Shown one piece after another: positions 1 through 6,402 of a stretch of DNA of 13,597 nucleotides. Origin of the DNA: Leptospira sp. (GTDB lineage: Bacteria > Spirochaetota > Leptospiria > Leptospirales > Leptospiraceae); the NCBI GenBank assembly GCA_027531445.1, contig JAPZRK010000045.1:1-13597 (forward strand), given 5' to 3'. The notes under the pieces were generated by a model that was not told the DNA's origin, searched no databases, and saw nothing but the letters and a program-made list of their open reading frames with translations. The translations under genes and the position numbers were made by a program. How positions within the stretch are numbered: position 1 is the stretch's first letter; each line of letters starts with the position of its first letter.

Positions 1-2
1 CG

Positions 3-371
3 AAGAATAGTTTTTTGCTCAAACGGTTAGGGCTCTTCCATTTCCCTTTGCAAAAATATGGAGAAGCATTGGACATTTTTAATGATTCTATCAAACAGAA
101 TCCGAAAGATAAGATTACTGCCATCTATAAAGGCATCGCCTACTTTGGACTTGGTGAACGTGAGAAAGGGGAAGACCAATTGATTGCCAACCAATCAACG
201 ATCGACAAACATCATAAATCTCTAAAACAGGATATCAAAGATTACATTACTGACCCTACACTAAAGGCAGAATTGATCGTCAGAATTGAACCGACAAAAA
301 AAGAACCAGCGAAAAGGCCAGAGGCTCCGATTTCGATCCGGAAGCTCAAGAAGAAGGGAGGTCAAACATGA
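3..371 (+). CDS. TPR-repeat protein, 3' part only
   Basis: The reading frame is open to the left edge, so this is the C-terminal part of a longer protein; the TTG at 15 is very unlikely to be the true start. The visible residues contain one clear tetratricopeptide unit (LG, then KYGEAL, then a short helix ending in NPKD) and a second one (AIYKGIAYFGLGE), in correct register with the residues read upstream of position 15. TPR units are helical-pair scaffolds for protein-protein contacts. The tail is lysine- and proline-rich and ends RKLKKKGGQT. The partner and function cannot be read from this piece. The stop at 369-371 overlaps the end of the converging fragment on the other strand. Confidence 0.7.
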   Translation, partial: KNSFLLKRLGLFHFPLQKYGEALDIFNDSIKQNPKDKITAIYKGIAYFGLGEREKGEDQLIANQSTIDKHHKSLKQDIKDYITDPTLKAELIVRIEPTKKEPAKRPEAPISIRKLKKKGGQT

Positions 372-568
372 TTAATCTTAAAATCAACACTGTCAATTCG
401 CACAAAGTGTATCTTTGCACCTTCTAGCTCTTCGAAAAACAAGTAAGAGTTAGGAATTAATCTAAATCCAAGTTTATAAAAATATCGAGTGGTTCTAATC
501 ATATAGCTTGATTGGATGCTTCCCGCCCATCCGTGAAGTAAAAAGAAAACACCTTTTTCAGTGAGCAT
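362..568 (-). pseudogene. Gene fragment resembling the nucleophile-upstream region of an alpha/beta hydrolase
   Basis: This 68-codon frame starts with an ATG overlapping the stop of the 997-aa gene (TGATG). Residues 7-17 read VFFLLHGWAGS, which matches the oxyanion-hole strand of alpha/beta hydrolases (hydrophobic strand, HGxxGS), followed by a helix and GFRLI as expected for the next strand. In that family 50-100 residues normally precede this motif, and the catalytic Ser, Asp and His lie far downstream. None of these is present, and after GFRLIP the match stops. I read it as a remnant wedged between two genes, possibly fused to unrelated sequence. Alternatively it is a short genuine protein translationally coupled to the upstream gene; the segment FYKLGF also resembles the end of a GNAT fold. 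The family call is moderate. Confidence 0.4.
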
Positions 569-3561
569 CAGAGTTTTAAGAGCCTATGCGCATGTTTGGT
601 GCTAGGTTCCATTGGATCACATATCATATATGCATTTGCATAGGCTTGTTTGTTGTAATAAATATCTAGGGAAAAGGCATCCGTTACTTTCGGGGATTTA
701 AATTGTTTTTCTGTCGTCTCAATGACTTGCGTAAACTCCGAACCTTCAGATAGAAGTCCATATGACGAACGACCTGCAAGGAAGACTGGTTTGCCAGATG
801 TGAAGGAAATAAATTCGAGTAAACTTCGAATCCAGAGATAAAATAGCAGTTTTTCTTTTTTACTCCAATGGTAGAGGACAGAATAAAGTGGGTTGATCGC
901 AAAGGCGGCAAAAAAGTCGCTTATGCCTAGAGATTTGACGCCTAGTTGGGAGTAAGTGAGCAAGAACATTCCTACAATCTTTCCATCCGTTTCGTCAGCA
1001 ATTCGAAAATTATATAGATTGGGTCTAAGTATCTCTTTAGGCATAAGGGATAAACAAATGCCGCCCATATCTCCGTAATACGCATCGACAAACGACTTCG
1101 ACGTATAGATTCTATAATTTCTCATTTTTGGCTCTTCTGTCTGTTTGATCAAAAAGTCGAGCCACTTGGCCTTTTCGGCTTGCATCTTTCCAACTCGAAA
1201 TAGTTTGTTCATCGCGGCATCCAAGGCATTTATATTGATCGCCTGCTTTTTCAAAGAAGAGTAGGGGGATATGTGTTCGACGAAGATAGCATCCTTCAAA
1301 TCAAAAATGGCCAGAATTTTTTCGTTTCTTAATAGTTCATCGGTGATTCTCTTAGCGAAGGAAACTAACACATCGATCTGATAGGATTGGAGGTTATCGA
1401 CTACGATGTCCTGCAATATCGATTCCATTTCTGAAGCAAGTGTATTGTCTTTCGCGAGGAATTGAAGGACCAAATTTACTGCAAGTTGAAAGACTGTATC
1501 TTCTCCATCTGCATACTTGGAAGCATAAAAAATGATAAAGATAAGTTGTTTGGCTTTATCCCACAAAACAAAATCGTCCCGCAATTTATAAAGCCGCTTG
1601 ATCTGCACTTCGATATGTTTGATAGCATTCTGAATTTTCAACTTTTGATTTTCTTCATTGATGTCAATTAATTGGTTTCGTTTCTCACTCAATGAATTTT
1701 GCAATTGGATGAGTTCGCGTCCAATGATGGGCAGAAGGTCGTTCGTCACTTTTTTCGTAGTATCGCCAAGGGCCTTTATACAACTTTCAAATAAAGCTAA
1801 GTTGATTTTCTTTCTAATTTCTACTTCATCTTTTGGCTTTTTATTTTCCTTTTCTGTATCTTCCCATTCAAAGCTGATCTCGTAAGGAAGGGAAGGTAGG
1901 TGTGAGGCTTCGGAAAAATTTCTGAATAAGCCTTGCAATGAATCAGATTTGAATCGCGAAAAAGTTCCACCAAGCCCGCGCAATGTGGTCAGGAGCAACA
2001 CTTTTTGAAATTCTGGGTGGATGGAATCGATGGACTTTGCATCGGCAGCTGTCCACTCCCTATCTTGGCCTTTGATAATATCCATAAAATAATCTTCGAT
2101 AATTTCTTTTTTATTTGGATTCTGATCATAGTATGCTTTCAAGAATCCAGAAATGGATAATTGTTCTTTTTTGTTTTGCAAATACTCATCAAGCTTTAAG
2201 TCTTTGGCGATCTGTTTTAAAATGATGCCCGTGTTGGCTCCTCGGATCCTATCGGTATAATCGCCAACTGTGAAAGGACCGGGCAAAAGGCCATTTTCCA
2301 TCCATAAAGGACGATGGAAATCTGGGTGTATGCCCGCGTTAGCTTGTGTCGCATCTATAAATTGCTTTCGCTCATCCGCGTTTAGTTGAATTAATCTCTC
2401 TACATGCCAACGGTAAGTATAGAGTCCACCTGAATCTGGTATCAGTTCAATTAACCGACCTAAATCGATGGTGAAGGAATTGCTTCCCTTCCTTAGGATT
2501 TTCTTAGCGAGTAGCTCGCAAAGATAGATGCCTGCCCTTGTGGGTAGAATCTTAGCCATGATCCGGGTATAGCCAAGTGCCTCCGAGTAGACTTCATAAA
2601 TCGAATAGCCTAACCTAATTCTCTCGTTATAGCTGTAATGAAAGGAAACAGGGTAGAGAGCATAGTTGGGCAATTTCTTCCAACTGTATATCTCGTCAGG
2701 ATAGTTTTCAAAAAAGGCATTTTCTAATGTAGGAAGTTCACTCAAGAGAGCGAGTATTTGACGAGCGTCTAGTTTTGAGGAAAGATTTGAAAGTATAGGC
2801 AGAACATTGCTTTTAATAAAGTAAAGAGCTAGGTAATTATTAAATTGGATATTTTTCCAATGCGTAGCGTAATCAATTTGAAACTGAGCATTCACGATTT
2901 GATTTAGTTCTAGTTTTGCAATTGGTCCACCGACATACTTTGCCAAAACAATATCTCGTGCTAGTGTTAGTTGGCCATTCTCTAGAATTTCAGATTGGAA
3001 TTGAGGTGCGCTGAGTACATCGGTCAATATGTTCTTTATGATACGAAAGGCAGGGAAATGAGATTTTTCCCAGTTTCGCCAATTCATATCTCCTCGGAGT
3101 CTAGGTAGGATTATGAATTTTAGGAAAGCAGCCGGAGAAAGTTTTGCTTCGGCAATTTGGATCAACAATTCGATGATGGGTATAAGGATCTTGCGATCCC
3201 CTGAAAATTTCCGTAATGTCGCCTCAAGGGCACCGATCCCCTTTCCGGGATTGAGCCAAGTGCTGTTGCCATTTTCACAGAACAATAGAAACAAAGGTTT
3301 GATGCCGATGCGGTCCTTTCTTCCCTCATCTAGTTCGGTTAAAGCACGAAAGAGTAGTATTTGTTTTCGGCTGATTCCACGTTCTTCGGCAGTCTCGACT
3401 TGCGAGCGAAACCTTTTGAATTCAGTATATTCTTTATCCTGGGCGGCTTGATTCTCTGGAATATTTTGGGCAACAATTCCATCTAAAAATTCTGTATCAT
3501 CCTCTTCTTCATCTTCCAGTGTTTCCAAGTTAGATGTTTTTGATTCCATGAGTGAAGCCAT
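568..3561 (-). CDS. Large uncharacterised protein (997 aa)
   Basis: I do not recognise this family. The start ATG (3559-3561) follows a leader of about 28 nt from a predicted promoter at 3596-3624 and has only a weak Shine-Dalgarno (TAGG). The protein has an acidic, low-complexity N-terminus (residues 8-25, LETLEDEEEDDTEF), a long mostly helical body, a charged probable coiled coil at about 610-665, and a denser alpha/beta-looking C-terminal region at about 825-985 with DMGGICLS, NFRIADETDGKIVGMF and SGKPVFLAG. That C-terminal region has a faint GNAT-like pattern, but I see no clear acetyl-CoA loop. No signal peptide or membrane segment is evident, so it is probably cytoplasmic. It shares the palindromic operator at 3619-3641 with the divergent SLOG gene, suggesting coordinated expression. 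The long intact frame argues that it is a real gene. Confidence 0.85.
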   Translation of the reverse strand: MASLMESKTSNLETLEDEEEDDTEFLDGIVAQNIPENQAAQDKEYTEFKRFRSQVETAEERGISRKQILLFRALTELDEGRKDRIGIKPLFLLFCENGNSTWLNPGKGIGALEATLRKFSGDRKILIPIIELLIQIAEAKLSPAAFLKFIILPRLRGDMNWRNWEKSHFPAFRIIKNILTDVLSAPQFQSEILENGQLTLARDIVLAKYVGGPIAKLELNQIVNAQFQIDYATHWKNIQFNNYLALYFIKSNVLPILSNLSSKLDARQILALLSELPTLENAFFENYPDEIYSWKKLPNYALYPVSFHYSYNERIRLGYSIYEVYSEALGYTRIMAKILPTRAGIYLCELLAKKILRKGSNSFTIDLGRLIELIPDSGGLYTYRWHVERLIQLNADERKQFIDATQANAGIHPDFHRPLWMENGLLPGPFTVGDYTDRIRGANTGIILKQIAKDLKLDEYLQNKKEQLSISGFLKAYYDQNPNKKEIIEDYFMDIIKGQDREWTAADAKSIDSIHPEFQKVLLLTTLRGLGGTFSRFKSDSLQGLFRNFSEASHLPSLPYEISFEWEDTEKENKKPKDEVEIRKKINLALFESCIKALGDTTKKVTNDLLPIIGRELIQLQNSLSEKRNQLIDINEENQKLKIQNAIKHIEVQIKRLYKLRDDFVLWDKAKQLIFIIFYASKYADGEDTVFQLAVNLVLQFLAKDNTLASEMESILQDIVVDNLQSYQIDVLVSFAKRITDELLRNEKILAIFDLKDAIFVEHISPYSSLKKQAININALDAAMNKLFRVGKMQAEKAKWLDFLIKQTEEPKMRNYRIYTSKSFVDAYYGDMGGICLSLMPKEILRPNLYNFRIADETDGKIVGMFLLTYSQLGVKSLGISDFFAAFAINPLYSVLYHWSKKEKLLFYLWIRSLLEFISFTSGKPVFLAGRSSYGLLSEGSEFTQVIETTEKQFKSPKVTDAFSLDIYYNKQAYANAYMICDPMEPSTKHAHRLLKL

Positions 3562-3595
3562 ATTGATTTACCTATCTTGATTGAGCTTTCACAAA

Positions 3596-3664
3596 ATTAT
3601 ACTCCATCAAATTTAAGAATTCGGAAAGGATTCTTCCGAATGGAAATATTAATTATGATAGAAT
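3596..3664. promoter_or_regulatory. Palindromic operator, site 1, with symmetric divergent promoters
   Basis: The palindrome ATTCGGAA (3619-3626), 7-nt spacer, TTCCGAAT (3634-3641) is centred at 3630. On the minus strand TATAAT (3596-3601) lies exactly 17 nt beyond the arm; on the plus strand TAGAAT (3659-3664) lies exactly 17 nt beyond the other arm. The -35 position in each direction is occupied by palindrome arm (CCGAAT), not TTGACA. Predicted starts are near 3589 (minus) and 3671 (plus), which puts the palindrome centre at about -41 for both. The minus promoter would drive the 997-aa gene and the plus one the SLOG gene. Confidence 0.75.
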
Positions 3665-3671
3665 CTGAACT

Positions 3672-4124
3672 ATGAACATTATAAAAATTGGAATCACTGG
3701 ATCACGCAAAGGATTGTCCGAGAAACAAAAAGCTGCGTTCATAAAATCACTCGCTGAATACTCGAACGTAGAAATACACCACGGTGATTGCCTTGGCGTT
3801 GATGACGGAATTCATACTTTACTTTTCGAAGAAAAATGGGAAAACCCAAAGGAGATCCAAATTTTTATTCACCCTCCTAATGATTCAAAACAACGATCCT
3901 TTTCCGCGAAAAAATACGAGGGAAAAGATATATTAATCCATAGTTATGCGACCATGGATTACCTCGCTCGAAATCAAAAAATAGTGGAATCTTGTGATGA
4001 ACTTTGGGCTTTCCCTGAGGGACCGGAGAAAGTGCGTTCTGGAACGTGGGCCACCATTCGGTTTGCAAAAAAAATAAAAAAACCTCTAAGAATTTTTTTG
4101 AAAGAAGGGGGTGTCGAGAAATGA
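3672..4124 (+). CDS. SLOG-superfamily (DprA/LOG-like) nucleotide-binding protein
   Basis: 150 aa. The pattern is that of the SLOG Rossmann-like fold: an N-terminal strand and loop KIGITGSRKG (residues 5-14), HHGDCLGVDDG (36-46), a central segment ending YLARNQKIVESCDELWAFPE (97-116), and the C-terminal SGTWATIRFAKKIKKPL (about 123-139). SLOG proteins bind nucleotides or nucleotide-derived ligands, and several act as sensors or effectors in stress and anti-phage systems. Which ligand applies here cannot be told. The ATG lies within a nucleotide or two of the transcription start predicted from the -10 at 3659-3664, and no Shine-Dalgarno is visible, so the mRNA may be leaderless. A metallophosphoesterase gene follows 78 nt downstream on the same strand and may be co-transcribed or use its own promoter. 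Confidence 0.8.
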   Translation: MNIIKIGITGSRKGLSEKQKAAFIKSLAEYSNVEIHHGDCLGVDDGIHTLLFEEKWENPKEIQIFIHPPNDSKQRSFSAKKYEGKDILIHSYATMDYLARNQKIVESCDELWAFPEGPEKVRSGTWATIRFAKKIKKPLRIFLKEGGVEK

Positions 4125-4151
4125 GCGACTATGCTTGCTTCCTCTTTTCCC

Positions 4152-4178
4152 TTGACAAAACTTCCCCGGTGATATACT
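4152..4178 (+). promoter_or_regulatory. Probable sigma-70-type promoter for the metallophosphoesterase gene
   Basis: A perfect TTGACA (4152-4157) is followed after 15 nt by TATACT (4173-4178), about 25 nt before the TTG start codon. The spacer is shorter than the usual 16-18 nt. Unlike the palindrome promoters in this window it has a canonical -35 and no TTCGGAA arms, so it looks constitutive. Confidence 0.5.
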
Positions 4179-4202
4179 GGCGCTAAGCGAGGCTATCAAA
4201 TT

Positions 4203-4820
4203 TTGAAAACATTAAAAAATCAACCCAATCAAGAATCCTGGATTGCCATCGGTGACATTCACGCCTCCAAAGGTCCGTTAATTGAGGTACTTAATAAGTG
4301 TAAAACGTATGACTCTCATTCACTCGTTTTTCTTGGAGATTATGTAGACTATGGACAAGAACTTGAAGATACAATACAGATACTTAAGATCATGAAACGT
4401 AAATCCATTTTTCTACTTGGCAATCATGATGAAGAATTATTGTCGGTTTGGAGAAAATTCAAACAGGATTCAGAAAAAAAAGAAAAGATACTCGCTTACT
4501 ATAAAATAACAGAAGATAGCATTTGTTGGATGGAAAACAATCTGAGGCTCTCTTTTGAAACTGAATCTGCCTTTTTTAGCCATGCGGGTCTAAATGATTT
4601 GAAATCGATTCAAGAACAAACGAAGGAAGATCTCATCATGTCTGGTTTTCGAGAAGAACTTGATCACGTTACACCTAAACTCGTCGTACAGGGGCATCTA
4701 GTAAGGAAACGAGTAGAGAATTTTGGCAATCACTGGTTTGTGGATACGGGCTGCGGATGGGGTGGTCGTTTATCGGCTCTTGTTTATCCAGAGATGAAAG
4801 TTTTGCAATCAGGTCGTTGA
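4203..4820 (+). CDS. Calcineurin-like (PPP-type) metallophosphoesterase
   Basis: 205 aa with all metal-site signatures of the PPP/metallophosphoesterase superfamily in order: GDIH (residues 17-20), GDYVDYG (45-51), GNHDE (73-77), SHAG (126-129) and QGH (163-165). It ends in VDTGCGWGGRLSAL, typical of bacterial PPP phosphatases and of the ApaH/PrpE-like group, which hydrolyse phosphoprotein or dinucleoside-polyphosphate substrates. The exact substrate is not deducible. The start is TTG; AGCGAGG about 12 nt upstream is a weak ribosome-binding site, and no better in-frame ATG precedes GDIH. It lies just after the SLOG gene, so a nucleotide-derived substrate is conceivable, but that is inference. 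Confidence 0.88.
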   Translation: MKTLKNQPNQESWIAIGDIHASKGPLIEVLNKCKTYDSHSLVFLGDYVDYGQELEDTIQILKIMKRKSIFLLGNHDEELLSVWRKFKQDSEKKEKILAYYKITEDSICWMENNLRLSFETESAFFSHAGLNDLKSIQEQTKEDLIMSGFREELDHVTPKLVVQGHLVRKRVENFGNHWFVDTGCGWGGRLSALVYPEMKVLQSGR

Positions 4821-4846
4821 ATGTTGGTTTTAGCAATTGCAGACTT

Positions 4847-5368
4847 CTATCTCACTCCAAAATGGTCTTTAAATTCCTCCATATCAATCATAGGAAAATC
4901 TTCTATTTCAGTCCATCGTTTCATGGAGATATACATTGCGAAGGCGAAGACAGATAGTGTGTCTCCTTTTAATTCTTCTTCCACCATTGAGAATCCGAAT
5001 TCTAGAAATTGAGGAGTAGAAAGCTGACCGACATCGAACTGATCATGATCATATTCGGGATAAAATTCCCTCATGTGTGAATCTAGGAAGGTCATATTGT
5101 CCTGTCTTTCTTCCTCATTCCAAAGTTCTGGAGATTCATTTAACAGTTCCCAGGCAAAGGCATGTATAACTGACCGGTATCCTAAACTAACACCACAGTA
5201 GCGGCAATATTCTTTAATTAAAAGTCCGAGGGAAGTTTTGTGATCTACCAGGGCCCCCTTGTTCACTTGAACGAGGAAATGATTTAAGAATGAGAGATAC
5301 AATTTCTTTCTGAATGCAAATTTGAAGACTGGCATTGCTAAAATTTCCTTTTTTGTGATTCTGTTCAT
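4847..5368 (-). CDS. Uncharacterised 173-aa protein
   Basis: I do not recognise a family. The start ATG has a good Shine-Dalgarno (AAGGA, 5375-5379, 6-nt spacing) and sits about 29 nt downstream of the start predicted for the palindrome promoter at site 2. The N-terminus is basic and aromatic (FKFAFRKKLYLSFL, residues 15-28). The middle contains a lone CxxC (C55, C58), and the C-terminal half is strongly acidic (repeated EE, DMEEFKDHF near the end). No signal peptide or membrane segment is seen, so it is probably a soluble cytoplasmic protein. It converges with the metallophosphoesterase gene, leaving 26 nt between them with no clear terminator. Membership in the TTCGGAA regulon is the only clue to its role. 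Confidence 0.75.
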   Translation of the reverse strand: MNRITKKEILAMPVFKFAFRKKLYLSFLNHFLVQVNKGALVDHKTSLGLLIKEYCRYCGVSLGYRSVIHAFAWELLNESPELWNEEERQDNMTFLDSHMREFYPEYDHDQFDVGQLSTPQFLEFGFSMVEEELKGDTLSVFAFAMYISMKRWTEIEDFPMIDMEEFKDHFGVR

Positions 5369-5403
5369 TTTGATTCCTTTGTATTACAAGAGTTACCATT
5401 CCC

Positions 5404-5472
5404 AGTATACGGGATTTTGAACAAATATTCGGAATAACTTTTTCCGAATCGCAAAAGAATAATTTGTATAGT
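5404..5472. promoter_or_regulatory. Palindromic operator, site 2, with symmetric divergent promoters
   Basis: The palindrome ATTCGGAA (5427-5434), 7-nt spacer TAACTTT, TTCCGAAT (5442-5449) is centred at 5438. The minus-strand TATACT (5404-5409) lies 17 nt beyond the left arm and would drive the 173-aa gene. The plus-strand TATAGT (5467-5472) lies 17 nt beyond the right arm and points into the 3' end of vapC. No -35 hexamer is recognisable in either direction. The palindrome and adjoining bases are repeated exactly at site 3. Confidence 0.75.
5428..5451 (+). repeat. 24-bp direct repeat, copy 1 (left flank of vapBC)
   Basis: An exact 24-bp copy of 6334-6357, comprising the whole palindrome, its spacer and the next bases. 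The spacer TAACTTT is identical in these two sites only; the other three sites have unrelated spacers. The two copies bracket the minus-strand vapBC pair. Confidence 0.9.
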
Positions 5473-5521
5473 TCGAAGTATCAATGAGTTTTGTATGGAA
5501 TCCCTCGGTCAAAGATAAGCT

Positions 5522-5971
5522 TTAAAAGGATTCCTCTTCACTCACTAGGGGTGTGAGACCGAGTTTCATTGCAACCCGATTCGTATTCTTATCGTAGGAA
5601 AATATCCCAATTTCTTGATCTATATGGTAACTATAATAAAGCTCAGTCGCTAAATGAATTGAGTCAAGTGTTTTGGCATAGGATAAGTTTTCGTTCGTCT
5701 TAAGAATATCAGTAATAGATCGGTTAAATGACCTGATGTTGATTTCTTCCAATAGTCCTTCTAGGATCTTTATCTTTTGAAGATACCATTCATCTTTTTT
5801 TGGCGAATTCATCAACCTCCGGTATTTTTGTAGATTATTGAAGCATTCTGGCTCTGTTATGTTGGATGAGTATTTGTTTTGATATTTCTTCCAAATTGCT
5901 ATCGTCTGTTTCCTGTTATCCTCCTCAAATATAATGGAAAGGAAAGCACTTGTATTAATATAGATATTCAA
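5522..5971 (-). CDS. vapC: VapC-like PIN-domain toxin with Asp-to-Asn change at the first active-site position
   Basis: 149 aa, normal PIN-domain length. Type II VapC toxins are Mg-dependent ribonucleases that cleave tRNA or rRNA and are held inactive by VapB. The fold is recognisable: strand NIYINTSAF (residues 2-10), ITEPECFNNL (about 38-47), LDSIHLA (102-108) and FSYDKN (124-129). Conserved acids E42 (or E40), D103 and D127 are present. The first catalytic Asp of the family motif (YLDTSA or YVDSS) is Asn here (N6, codon AAT), so activity may be lost or reduced. The start is TTG; the gap from the vapB stop is 9 nt, as in a vapBC operon, and no strong ribosome-binding site is visible. Compare the second VapC in this window, which keeps the Asp. 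Confidence 0.8.
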   Translation of the reverse strand: MNIYINTSAFLSIIFEEDNRKQTIAIWKKYQNKYSSNITEPECFNNLQKYRRLMNSPKKDEWYLQKIKILEGLLEEINIRSFNRSITDILKTNENLSYAKTLDSIHLATELYYSYHIDQEIGIFSYDKNTNRVAMKLGLTPLVSEEESF

Positions 5972-5980
5972 GATTGGTAA

Positions 5981-6289
5981 TCAGTCTTCTCTACTTTCGA
6001 GGTAAAGTGTTTTCCAATTTATAGTTTCTTGTTTTGTTACTTTCTTTTTACTGAGGAGTTTATCAATTTCGGATTTTTTCCGTTTTGCTGGAACCAAGTA
6101 ACCTAAATTTATCTCCTCTTTTAGAAACGTATCAGAAGCCGAGATTTTCTTTTGTTTGAGGGAAGGAGGTAAGCTAATTTGGGCAATTTCTTTATTTCTA
6201 TCCGTAATGATCACGATTTTTCCTCCTCTCACAATATCTAAATATTTACTTAACTGATCCTTCAAAATTCTGATGCCAACGGTTTCCAT
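5981..6289 (-). CDS. vapB: VapB-type antitoxin
   Basis: 102 aa from the ATG at 6289. The frame is open back to a TTG at 6316, but the family N-terminus begins at METVGIRILKDQLSKYL, so 6289 is preferred. The first 40 residues are a Phd/YefM-like or AbrB-like DNA-binding and dimerisation region (KYLDIVRGGKIVIITDRNKE, residues 16-35). The remainder is a lysine-rich extension that would wrap the toxin. It aligns residue by residue with the second antitoxin in the window (both have LSKYL, then VxxGxxVxIxDRN). Transcription could start at site 3, whose minus side has a weak -10 (TGAAAT, 6310-6315) in the standard position; autoregulation by VapBC is the usual mode. Confidence 0.8.
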   Translation of the reverse strand: METVGIRILKDQLSKYLDIVRGGKIVIITDRNKEIAQISLPPSLKQKKISASDTFLKEEINLGYLVPAKRKKSEIDKLLSKKKVTKQETINWKTLYLESRED

Positions 6290-6309
6290 GTGGCTACATG
6301 TCAAACATG

Positions 6310-6378
6310 ATTTCAATGATAATTGTTCAATTTTTCGGAATAACTTTTTCCGAATCGTAAGAATTTTTGATATATACT
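6310..6378. promoter_or_regulatory. Palindromic operator, site 3, promoter for the HDAC-like gene
   Basis: The palindrome TTCGGAA (6334-6340), 7-nt spacer, TTCCGAA (6348-6354) is centred at 6344. On the plus strand TATACT (6373-6378) is 17 nt after TTCCGAAT, giving a predicted start near 6385 and an 18-nt leader with AAGGA before the ATG at 6403. On the minus strand TGAAAT (6310-6315, 4 of 6 consensus) occupies the mirror position and could serve vapBC weakly. Confidence 0.75.
6334..6357 (+). repeat. 24-bp direct repeat, copy 2 (right flank of vapBC)
   Basis: Exact match to 5428-5451 in the same orientation. Identity ends at both edges (A versus T on the left, C versus T on the right). Confidence 0.9.
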
Positions 6379-6402
6379 TTCCCTCATAACAAGGACGGTA
6401 TT

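Noticed and set aside
15..17. TTG at 15 as the start of the TPR protein
   Set aside because: The frame continues open to the window edge and upstream residues fit the TPR register.
3113..3451. 112-codon plus-strand open frame
   Set aside because: It lies entirely inside the 997-aa gene on the opposite strand, lacks a ribosome-binding site, and its composition looks like an antisense shadow.
3619..3641. Palindromes read as terminators or RNA hairpins
   Set aside because: They sit upstream of predicted transcription starts, have no U-run, and are in fixed register with -10 elements, so a DNA-level operator explains them better.
3619..3641. Similarity of TTC..GAA to heat-shock elements or a LexA box
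   Set aside because: Eukaryotic heat-shock elements are not relevant in bacteria, and the arms and 7-nt spacer do not match the LexA boxes I know of.
5214..5399. 61-codon minus-strand frame overlapping the start of the 173-aa gene
   Set aside because: Different frame over the N-terminus of a gene with a good ribosome-binding site; it begins at or upstream of the predicted transcription start and has no support of its own.
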